Position numbers and translations under genes: made by a program
The notes under the pieces: generated by a model
The model's input: only the letters and a program-made list of their open reading frames with translations
Databases searched by the model: none
What the model was told of the DNA's origin: nothing
Shown here: in pieces, positions 9,196-16,326 of the stretch
Position numbering within the stretch: position 1 is the stretch's first letter
Layout: each line of letters starts with the position of its first letter
Origin: Thermodesulfatator indicus DSM 15286
GTDB taxonomy: Bacteria; Desulfobacterota; Thermodesulfobacteria; Thermodesulfobacteriales; Thermodesulfatatoraceae
Assembly (NCBI RefSeq): GCF_000217795.1
Contig: NC_015681.1
Span: forward strand, 310,001 to 374,000
DNA length: 64,000 nucleotides
Direction: 5' to 3'

Positions 9196-10101
9196 TTACC
9201 CTCCTTGATCTACCAAAGTCTTTTCTTCAATCCATACGGGCAACAAGTCTATAATAATATTTTGAAGTTCTTCAAATTTCCACTTCTTATTTTCAAAAGA
9301 TCGAGCTTTCTCCCACCAGGAAAGTCTTCCATCTCCATTGTCATCTTCATACAAAAAATAAAGTTTCTGGCTAGTGGGTTCCTCTCCCCAGATAGTTAAT
9401 CTTTTATAACCTGATAAATCTTCCCACAGAGAAACCCGCACCAATATTCCAGACAATCTAAAAGACCACTCTCCCCACCAGGGAAATAAAAGATTTGGCT
9501 GATTAATGGAAACAAGATTTTTCATAATTTCAAATAGAGGTTTTTGAGCATCAAAAATCAAAACTGGGGTTCCCTTTTTTACCAGCTTATAAAGATCTGC
9601 TACGTCTTTGTCTTCCATAGCTACGCAACCGAAAGTCCAGTCTCTTACAAGTTTGCCTTTTTTTAACCTCCAAATACCTCCTCCGTGGATACCCAAACCA
9701 AAACCTAAAGGACATTTGGGGTCTGGCGTCTTTTTAAAATACGCCTTAAGGCAACGCTTATAAGCCTCATCATCAAGTCGATGCTCCCAATACGCTAGAT
9801 TTATGTCTTTCAAGTTTGGGTAAGAAATAGCTAAAAAAAGACCGTATTTACGGGACGGCCTTTTTTCAGTAATAAAATACAAACCCTCAGGAGTTGCTCC
9901 ATCTCCTTGGCGAGTTTTAGGGGCCTCAGGATTCCAACCTAAAGAAATAGGATAGGCTTTTATAATATGATCGTTTTCATAAACATAAAGAGTTCGTGAA
10001 TACTTTTCTATTACTATCAGACGAAAAGCTTTGGCTTCAAAAAATCCAAAAAACAACAAAATTGAAAGATAAAAAGTTAATTTCAAACCTATTTTTGGCA
10101 A
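9196..10101 (-). CDS. Exported L,D-transpeptidase (YkuD family)
   Basis: Probable periplasmic peptidoglycan-remodelling enzyme or murein L,D-carboxypeptidase (301 aa). It has a signal peptide (about residues 1-25), then a YkuD domain beginning RLIVIEKYSRTLYVYE. The catalytic motif is IHGGG followed by DWTFGCVAM, containing the active-site Cys near residue 166. The last 100 residues are a separate region with EDDNGDGRLSWWEKA, which resembles an EF-hand-like Asp-rich loop. It is the first gene of the operon with panC, panD and rimO. Substrate specificity cannot be read from sequence. Confidence 0.85.
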   Translation of the reverse strand: MPKIGLKLTFYLSILLFFGFFEAKAFRLIVIEKYSRTLYVYENDHIIKAYPISLGWNPEAPKTRQGDGATPEGLYFITEKRPSRKYGLFLAISYPNLKDINLAYWEHRLDDEAYKRCLKAYFKKTPDPKCPLGFGLGIHGGGIWRLKKGKLVRDWTFGCVAMEDKDVADLYKLVKKGTPVLIFDAQKPLFEIMKNLVSINQPNLLFPWWGEWSFRLSGILVRVSLWEDLSGYKRLTIWGEEPTSQKLYFLYEDDNGDGRLSWWEKARSFENKKWKFEELQNIIIDLLPVWIEEKTLVDQGG

Positions 10102-10189
10102 AACCTTCTCCTTTCGTCAAAAATAATTTAGCATTTTGTTCAATTTTATATTACATTTTATTCGACAAAAAACATGAGGAGGTAAACTT

Positions 10190-10399
10190 ATGAAGAAAAA
10201 GTTAATGGCCTTAATAATGGCAGTGTCCTTTATTGGAGCATCCAGCGGTTCTGTTTTGGCAGCTAAGTCTTGTAAAGGTATAGTAAAAGAGTTCGATGGA
10301 AAAGTCATGGTCATTAAAATCGAGGGCAAATGTAAGGTTGAGCCTGGAACTAAAGTAAAAATAAAACCTAAGAAAAAGGCTGCCATAGAAGGTTGTTAG
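10190..10399 (+). CDS. Small exported Cys-containing protein, ExtJ-like
   Basis: 69 aa. A clear signal peptide (MKKKLMALIMAVSFIG...VLAA) is followed by a mature part of about 45 residues with three Cys: AKSCKGIVKEFDG, EGKCKVEPGTKVK and the terminal EGC. The pattern of one short beta-barrel-like repeat ending in AIEGC resembles small proteins annotated as ExtJ in selenite/tellurite reduction operons; this is recalled family resemblance and not proof of function. A strong ribosome site (GAGGAGG) and its own terminator make it a single-gene unit. Confidence 0.7.
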   Translation: MKKKLMALIMAVSFIGASSGSVLAAKSCKGIVKEFDGKVMVIKIEGKCKVEPGTKVKIKPKKKAAIEGC

Positions 10400-10400
10400 T

Positions 10401-10424
10401 TTAAGGGGGCTTAAGCCCCCTTAA
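10401..10424. terminator. Bidirectional hairpin terminator
   Basis: TTAAGGGGGC, a four-base loop TTAA, then GCCCCCTTAA: a perfect 10-bp stem between two convergent genes. The stop codon of the minus-strand CooC-like gene lies in the loop (10411-10413). T-rich sequence follows on the plus side (TAATTTTTC). Confidence 0.85.
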
Positions 10425-11175
10425 GTAATTTTTCAAAAAGTTGTCCTGCCTCTTTAATTACAGGAGTATTGTCTGGTAATTCAAGAAGAGATTGACGATT
10501 TATTTCTGCTTCAAAAATTTCCGGGCTTTCTTTTAAGTATCCTAAAAATGTCATCCCCTTTTCGTGACATACTTGTTTTACATAGTCATCAAGAACTTCG
10601 GGGATTTCCTGGGGGGCTCTGTTAACCAAAAGCCATATTTCTTTGACATCGAGCTGAAGGGGTTTGATAAGCTCTGCAATACGTCCAGCCGTCATAACCC
10701 CACGTGAAGAAGCATCTGAAACAATCAAGAGCTTATTTATCTTCCTAAGATTCATACGAGAAAGATGTTCCATGCCAGCTTCGTTATCGGTTATCACGTA
10801 AGCATAATTTTTAAGGAGCTTTTCTAAGGCCTGGGATAAAAAAGAATGGGCGGCACAATAACAGCCAGGGCCCTCAGGCTGCCCCATAACGAGAAGGTCA
10901 AAATCGTCTGTTTCGATAATGGCTTCATTTAGCCTCATTTCTATAAAATCACCGCGGGCCATATTATCTGGCACTGAGGAACGTAACTCGTCTTTTATTT
11001 CACCAAGAGTAACTTCTACCTGGAGTCCGAGAAGTTCATTCAAATTGGCGTTAGGATCAGCATCTACGGCTAGTATAGGTGTGCGGCCAGTTTCCGTTAG
11101 ATAACGTATCAAAAGGGCAGCGGTGGTTGTTTTACCGGTACCGCCTTTTCCTGCCAAGGCAATAACTTGAGACAC
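10411..11175 (-). CDS. CooC-type P-loop ATPase
   Basis: MinD/ParA-like ATPase (254 aa) of the CooC/AcsF group, which helps insert nickel into CO dehydrogenase or acetyl-CoA synthase. The deviant Walker A is GKGGTGKTT (residues 9-17), with AVDADPNANL following, and DNEAGMEHLSR is the typical switch/Walker B region. The start is GTG, one base overlapping the cimA stop, after a good AAGGAGG. No CO dehydrogenase gene is in the window, so the client is inferred. Its place behind cimA suggests co-transcription without an obvious biochemical link. Confidence 0.82.
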   Translation of the reverse strand: MSQVIALAGKGGTGKTTTAALLIRYLTETGRTPILAVDADPNANLNELLGLQVEVTLGEIKDELRSSVPDNMARGDFIEMRLNEAIIETDDFDLLVMGQPEGPGCYCAAHSFLSQALEKLLKNYAYVITDNEAGMEHLSRMNLRKINKLLIVSDASSRGVMTAGRIAELIKPLQLDVKEIWLLVNRAPQEIPEVLDDYVKQVCHEKGMTFLGYLKESPEIFEAEINRQSLLELPDNTPVIKEAGQLFEKLLKGA

Positions 11176-12776
11176 TACCCCTCCTTATTTTTATGTCTAT
11201 CTTTAAAAAGTTTATAATTGATACTATCAACAAGGGCCCTACAGCTGGCCTCAATTACGTCGTGAGAAACGCCTACTGTTCCCCATACTTCATGGTTATC
11301 TCTTGAAAAAATAAGCACCCTCACTTTGGCCGCTGTCCCTGGTTTGCCCGGAAGTACTCTCACTTTATAATCAGCCAAGGCCATTTCTTTAAGCTGTGGA
11401 TAAAATCTGCCTATGGCCTTACGAATAGCGTTATCAAGAGCATTAACCGGCCCGTTACCACTTGCCGCCGTATGCTCAATTACCCCTACCCCAGGCGGTA
11501 CTCGTATCATCACAGTGGCCTCTACCAATGGCAAACCATCTTCTGTGCTCTTCATGTCAAGTACACGATAGCCCAATAATTCAAAATACTGCTTTGGTTC
11601 TCCAATTAGGCGATACATAAGCAATTCAAGAGAAGCCTCTGCTGCTTCAAACTGGTAACCTTCGGATTCTAGTTTTTTAACCTCAGCCACAATGTTGGCC
11701 AGCATGGGGTCATCAGGCTCAAGCCTTATGCCAAATTCCTTGGCCTTATACAAGATATTGCTACGGCCAGAAAGATCCGAAACAAGAATACGACGCACAT
11801 TACCCACCAGCTCAGGTTCGATGTGCTCATAAGTACGGGGATGACGCATTACCGCGGAAACATGAACCCCTCCCTTGTGGGCAAAAGCACTATGCCCAAC
11901 GTAAGGCAAATAAGATGGATGAGGAATGTTGGCCACCTCACATACGTAACGGGAAACTTCTGTGAGCCGGTGTAAATAATTTTTGGACTGGGCTTCATAA
12001 CCCATTTTCAAGACTAAATTGGGTATCAAGGAACATAAGTTGGCATTTCCGCAGCGCTCACCAAAACCGTTGATGGTACCCTGCACCTGAATAACGCCTT
12101 CAAGCACGGCCATCAAAGAGTTCGCTACTGCACATTCAGAATCATTATGGGCGTGAATACCGAGGGAAACTCCTTTCCCAAGACGTTTCTTTACTTCTTT
12201 TATGATCTCTACGATTTCGTGAGGAAGGGTGCCCCCGTTAGTATCACAAAGCACTAATACATCTGCTCCAGCTGCCTGAGCTCTTTTGAGAGTCTCACAG
12301 GCATAGTCCTTATCAGCTTTAAAGCCATCAAAGAAATGTTCCGCATCGTAAAAAAGTTTCTCGCAATGGGGCTTAAGATAGGCTACCGAAGCTTCGATAA
12401 TTTCAAGGTTGCGCTCAAGGGTTGTTTTAAGAGCTTCTTTTACATGAATATCCCAGCTTTTACCAAAAATAGTAATAACTGGCGTACGGGCTTCAATAAG
12501 AGCCTGTAAATTAGGATCATCTTCTGGATTTTTACGAGGATGGTGAGTACTCCCAAAAGCAGCCAGTTTGGCGTGTTTAAAGTTAAGGTCTCTCACTTCT
12601 TTGAAAAATCTAGCATCTTTGGGATTAGACCCAGGCCAGCCACCTTCAATATAATCTATGCCAAGTTCATCAAGCTTTTGAGCTACTCTCAGTTTATCTT
12701 CCACTGAAAGAGTGAAATACTCAGCCTGGGTACCGTCACGCAAGGTTGTATCGTAAAATTCAATTCTTTTGGCCAT
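11175..12776 (-). CDS. cimA: (R)-citramalate synthase CimA
   Basis: Condenses pyruvate and acetyl-CoA to citramalate, the threonine-independent entry to isoleucine (533 aa). The HMGL-like catalytic domain opens [13 protein letters not shown]. It has [15 protein letters not shown] and [13 protein letters not shown], and a C-terminal LeuA-type regulatory domain (about 400-520). The RDGTQ opening and the spacing match the long citramalate synthase type better than LeuA or homocitrate synthase. It lies between lysC and a CooC-like gene, with 10 bases to lysC. Confidence 0.9.
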   Translation of the reverse strand: MAKRIEFYDTTLRDGTQAEYFTLSVEDKLRVAQKLDELGIDYIEGGWPGSNPKDARFFKEVRDLNFKHAKLAAFGSTHHPRKNPEDDPNLQALIEARTPVITIFGKSWDIHVKEALKTTLERNLEIIEASVAYLKPHCEKLFYDAEHFFDGFKADKDYACETLKRAQAAGADVLVLCDTNGGTLPHEIVEIIKEVKKRLGKGVSLGIHAHNDSECAVANSLMAVLEGVIQVQGTINGFGERCGNANLCSLIPNLVLKMGYEAQSKNYLHRLTEVSRYVCEVANIPHPSYLPYVGHSAFAHKGGVHVSAVMRHPRTYEHIEPELVGNVRRILVSDLSGRSNILYKAKEFGIRLEPDDPMLANIVAEVKKLESEGYQFEAAEASLELLMYRLIGEPKQYFELLGYRVLDMKSTEDGLPLVEATVMIRVPPGVGVIEHTAASGNGPVNALDNAIRKAIGRFYPQLKEMALADYKVRVLPGKPGTAAKVRVLIFSRDNHEVWGTVGVSHDVIEASCRALVDSINYKLFKDRHKNKEG

Positions 12777-12786
12777 GCTAACCTCA

Positions 12787-14019
12787 CTAAAGGGTTTCTT
12801 CTTCCGGGGCCCTGTCTAAACCAAAGGCCTCATGCAGTGCCCTTACAGCCAATTCTGTGTATTTTTCGTCTATCACACAGGAAACTTTGATTTCTGAAGT
12901 AGAAATCATGTGAATGTTTATACCGTGATCCGCCAGTACTTGAAACATCTTGGCCGCCACACCTGGATGAGCTCGCATACCAGCTCCCACAATGGAAACT
13001 TTGGCAATATCTTCGTCTCCTTCTATTTTTTCAATGCTTAGTTCAGGGGCAAGTTTATCAACCAGCTTAAGAGTGGCTTTGTAATCAGTCTTAGGGACGG
13101 TAAAAGTCATGTCCGCTCTGCCATCAGGACGCCCTGTTTGAATAATCATATCGACTACAATACCGGCATCCGCAATAGTCCCAAATATTTTGGCAGCCAG
13201 GCCGGGCCTGTCTGGCACACCGTAAAGCGAAATACGGGCTTCATTGCGATTATAAGCTACGCCTGAAACAAGGACTTTTTCCATGGATTCATCCTCCTCC
13301 ACCACCATGGTGCCCGGCTCGTCGGTAAAACTTGAGCGCACATGAACCGGCACACCATAAATTTTAGCAAACTCAACAGAGCGAATCTCAAGAACCTTGG
13401 CCCCCATACTAGCCAGCTCAAGCATTTCTTCATAAGAAATTTTCTCTATTTTTCGGGCCTTAGGCACTATGCGGGGGTCTGCTGTATAAACACCATCAAC
13501 GTCTGTAAATATTTCACAAACATCTGCTCCAAGGGCAGCGGCAATGGCCACGGCCGTGGTGTCAGAACCACCTCGACCCAATGTAGTTATATCACCTGAA
13601 TCGGTAATACCTTGAAAACCAGCTATTATGAGTATGTTACCATTAGCAATTTCTTCTTTTAACCTTGCAGTGGCTACGTCTCGGATGCGGGCCTTACCGA
13701 AAAGTTCGTCTGTCTTAATGGGAATCTGAAAAGCAAGAAGTGCTTTGGCCGAATACCCCATGGCATTTAAGGCCATAGCCAAAAGGGCAGAAGAGACCTG
13801 TTCTCCTGTGGATACCAGCATATCTAGTTCTCTGGGGCTTGGTTCTTCTACCAGGTTGTAGGCCAGTTTTAGTAAACGATCCGTCTCGCCAGCCATGGCT
13901 GAGACCACTACCACTACGTCGTGCCCTTCGTCACGATATCTGGCAATGCGCCTAGCTACGTTTCTAATCCGGTCAAGATCACCAACCGAAGTACCGCCGT
14001 ATTTCTGAACTACGAGCAT
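12787..14019 (-). CDS. lysC: Aspartate kinase
   Basis: First step of the aspartate family pathway (410 aa). The kinase domain starts [12 protein letters not shown] and has [29 protein letters not shown] around residue 153. Two C-terminal ACT domains (about 265-400) provide lysine/threonine feedback binding. It starts 3 bases after the J-domain protein and is followed by cimA, so amino-acid synthesis genes are grouped here. The length is that of monofunctional enzymes. Confidence 0.95.
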   Translation of the reverse strand: MLVVQKYGGTSVGDLDRIRNVARRIARYRDEGHDVVVVVSAMAGETDRLLKLAYNLVEEPSPRELDMLVSTGEQVSSALLAMALNAMGYSAKALLAFQIPIKTDELFGKARIRDVATARLKEEIANGNILIIAGFQGITDSGDITTLGRGGSDTTAVAIAAALGADVCEIFTDVDGVYTADPRIVPKARKIEKISYEEMLELASMGAKVLEIRSVEFAKIYGVPVHVRSSFTDEPGTMVVEEDESMEKVLVSGVAYNRNEARISLYGVPDRPGLAAKIFGTIADAGIVVDMIIQTGRPDGRADMTFTVPKTDYKATLKLVDKLAPELSIEKIEGDEDIAKVSIVGAGMRAHPGVAAKMFQVLADHGINIHMISTSEIKVSCVIDEKYTELAVRALHEAFGLDRAPEEETL

Positions 14020-14021
14020 TT

Positions 14022-14324
14022 CTAATCATCCTCCTTTTTACCTCGCCAGACTGGATCTTCACCAAAGTGTAAAAACCACCAATCCTCAGCGTCTGCCCCT
14101 TGATCATTGGGGCGCAGGTCAATGCGATAATGTTCACAGTAATCCATTAACAAATGGTAGGCCTCATTTAACCGCTGCATGGCCTGAGTATCCCCCTTTT
14201 TATCAGGGTGAAACTCAGCTGCAAGCTTCCGATACCGAGCTCTTATCTCTGCTCGCGTAGTTTGCAAAGGAAGTTTTAGCAACTTCCGTGCTTCTTCTAT
14301 TTTTTGCCACTTATTTCTGGCCAT
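14022..14324 (-). CDS. Small J-domain protein
   Basis: 100 aa, essentially a lone J domain: helix II/III with the HPD motif in [12 protein letters not shown] near residue 40 and [12 protein letters not shown] following. No G/F region or zinc domain is present. J domains stimulate DnaK ATPase; the client is unknown. The C-terminal 30 residues are acidic and aromatic ([14 protein letters not shown]). First gene of the run with lysC and cimA. Confidence 0.85.
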   Translation of the reverse strand: MARNKWQKIEEARKLLKLPLQTTRAEIRARYRKLAAEFHPDKKGDTQAMQRLNEAYHLLMDYCEHYRIDLRPNDQGADAEDWWFLHFGEDPVWRGKKEDD

Positions 14325-14397
14325 ATTTCTCTCTCATTTAACCCGTTGAAATTTAACCTATTTTAGAAAAATTGACTAATCCTATGTTGGTGTTTTT

Positions 14398-14456
14398 GGG
14401 GACAGGCAAATTTTAGCCTCCGCTACAACATGCCGATATAAGGGACAGGCAAAAAA
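14398..14456 (+). repeat. Two REP-like GGGACAGGCAAA motifs upstream of the transposase
   Basis: GGGGACAGGCAAA at 14398-14410 and AGGGACAGGCAAAAAA at 14441-14456, in direct orientation just before the transposase gene. The same core is found at 15038-15052 (+), twice at 15626-15661 (-), at 20801-20815 (-) and in part at 56653-56664 (-). Confidence 0.75.
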
Positions 14457-14480
14457 TTTTAAATTTTAAGGAGGTCTCTT

Positions 14481-15338
14481 ATGCCACGTATCCCACGTTT
14501 TTTCATGAATGATCCACGAGCCGCTTATCATGTAATTTCACGCACCGCCCTACCCGGCCACGATGTCCTCGGCTATGAAGAAAAAGAACACTTGCTCCAT
14601 CTTATAAGCTGGCTCTCGCAGGTCTATTTTGTCGAAGTCTATGGCTTTGCCATTATGGGCAATCACTTCCATCTCCTCTGCCGCATGCTCCCTGAAAACC
14701 AGTTCTCTGACGAAGAAGTAAAACGCCGTATCAGGCTCTACTATGGCGAAAAACGCAAAATTTTCTTCTACGAAGAGATGTTTAAAAAATGGCGGAAAAG
14801 ACTCGGAAATCTTTCTCGATACGTCCAGGACATTAAGCAACGTTTTTCACGCTGGTATAACAAACGCGTTGACCGCAAAGGTTACTTCTGGGCTGACAGG
14901 TTTAAGTCCGTAATCATTGAAACTGGGGAGGCTTTGCTCAACTGCTTGGCTTACATAGAGCTAAACCCAGTGCGGGCAGGAATTGTAGAAAAGCCAGAAG
15001 ACTACCGTTGGTGCTCGCTGGGATACAGAGCAAGAATAGGGACAGGCAAAAACTTTCTGTCGCTTGACCTAGGGCTACCGCGGTATGAGGAAAAAAGCGA
15101 GAAAGAGAGATTTGAACTTTTACGAGAGTTTGTTTATGGCAAGGGTGGGCTTGGCGAGCCAGAAAGAGAGACAGGTGAAAAATTTAGACAGAGAATCAGG
15201 TATTTTACAGAAAGTTTAGCCATAGGAAGCAAGAGTTTTGTAGAAGAGACGGTAAACAAATTGAAGGACTTGTTGGGCTTAAAAAGAAAGAGGAAATGTA
15301 AAGCTCTTAAAAACTTTGGAGATTTGGCGTTGATTTAA
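14481..15338 (+). CDS. REP-associated tyrosine transposase (RAYT), Y1/HUH family
   Basis: 285 aa. The HUH metal motif is GNHFHLLCRM near residue 57. The helix carrying the candidate nucleophile Tyr is LNCLAYIELNPVRAG, which is typical of domesticated RAYTs, with the EDYRWCSLGYRA signature after it. It starts with an excellent ribosome site (AAGGAGG). It is flanked on both sides by GGGGACAGGCAAA motifs in inverted relative orientation, which is the expected arrangement for a RAYT that mobilises REP elements. One motif (15038-15052) lies inside its own coding sequence. The gene looks intact. Confidence 0.88.
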   Translation: MPRIPRFFMNDPRAAYHVISRTALPGHDVLGYEEKEHLLHLISWLSQVYFVEVYGFAIMGNHFHLLCRMLPENQFSDEEVKRRIRLYYGEKRKIFFYEEMFKKWRKRLGNLSRYVQDIKQRFSRWYNKRVDRKGYFWADRFKSVIIETGEALLNCLAYIELNPVRAGIVEKPEDYRWCSLGYRARIGTGKNFLSLDLGLPRYEEKSEKERFELLREFVYGKGGLGEPERETGEKFRQRIRYFTESLAIGSKSFVEETVNKLKDLLGLKRKRKCKALKNFGDLALI

Positions 15339-15701
15339 ATTTTTGCACGTTAACCGAACTTGTTGCACGACAAATTGTCATCGCGAAAAACAAGGAAGGC
15401 GCCTAGACGATTTAAGCGCCAACGCAGTCTCTTTTAACCCTTAAACTTTTTACAAGATCGGCTAGCCATTTCGTGACCTGTAAGGCCCGTAATAACTGCA
15501 TAAAACACTCGTCAAAAATAAAATTTCCCTTTTACTTCAGCAGAACACTTTCAGCAGAACAGGAACCTAAGGTATCCAGAGTTTCAGATTGATATAAGTT
15601 TCGAAAAACGAAAAAGAGCCAAAAATTTTGCCTGTCCCCAAAGCTGACAATGCCTGTCCCCAAAGCTGACAAAAAATTTTTTCCTGGTATTTATTAGCCC
15701 C
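15339..15701. repeat. Intergenic region with tandem 22-bp REP-like unit
   Basis: No gene is seen in this stretch. At 15629-15650 and 15651-15672 there is a perfect tandem duplication of a 22-bp unit beginning TGCCTGTCCCC and ending AAGCTGACAA, the reverse complement of the GGGGACAGGCA motif upstream of the transposase. TTCAGCAGAACA also occurs twice near 15540-15560. The region is the downstream partner of the RAYT-REP unit. Confidence 0.7.
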
Positions 15702-16325
15702 ATGATCAAAGGAGATGGTTTTGAACTGAGAAGTTGTCGTGGCGACTCCTGCCCCATGGCGGTAATTGATACGGAAAATCTCACTAAAAAATGCCAGGAG
15801 GTTCTTGAAAAAGCCAATTTAGGCGACTTTTTTCGCTCGCTCGGTTTAAAAAAGAATAAGTGCTATCGCTTTAGAGTAGCTATTGCCGCCTGTCCAAATG
15901 CCTGTACCCAAGTGCACATTGCTGACTTTGGTGTCATTGGCCAGGCCGTACCTGCCCTGGTTGGAGATTGCAACACCTGCGGCTCGTGTGTAGAAGTATG
16001 TGAAGAAGAAGCCATTACTCTTTTTGAGGACCGTTTCCCCTTGATTAACACTGAATATTGCGTAAACTGCGGTGCCTGCGTCAAGGCCTGCCCTAAAAGA
16101 GCTTTGCAAATAGAAGAGTGCGGCTTTAAAATCCTTGCTGGTGGTAAATTGGGGCGCCATCCCCGCCTGGCCGAAGAAGTTTTGGCCATGGTGGATAAAG
16201 AAAGGGTCCCCAAACTCCTTGAAAAGACCATTTTATTTTATAAAAAACACTGCCAAAACGGGGAAAGATTAAGAGTAGTCATAGAAAAACTAGGCTGGGA
16301 CAGTTATCTTGCCTCACTAAAGTAA
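15702..16325 (+). CDS. Small siroheme/[4Fe-4S] sulfite-reductase-like protein with ferredoxin domain
   Basis: 207 aa. The central CPNACTQVHIADFGVIGQ looks like the siroheme-[4Fe-4S] half motif of nitrite/sulfite reductases. It is followed by two ferredoxin motifs, CNTCGSCVEVC and CVNCGACVKACP (residues about 90-130). An upstream CRGDSC may be part of the cluster set. Low-molecular-weight sulfite reductases of this general type exist in sulfate reducers. Whether it binds siroheme and reduces sulfite is inference. uvrA begins one base after its stop, so they are co-transcribed. The start ATG has only a weak ribosome site. Confidence 0.7.
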   Translation: MIKGDGFELRSCRGDSCPMAVIDTENLTKKCQEVLEKANLGDFFRSLGLKKNKCYRFRVAIAACPNACTQVHIADFGVIGQAVPALVGDCNTCGSCVEVCEEEAITLFEDRFPLINTEYCVNCGACVKACPKRALQIEECGFKILAGGKLGRHPRLAEEVLAMVDKERVPKLLEKTILFYKKHCQNGERLRVVIEKLGWDSYLASLK

Positions 16326-16326
16326 A

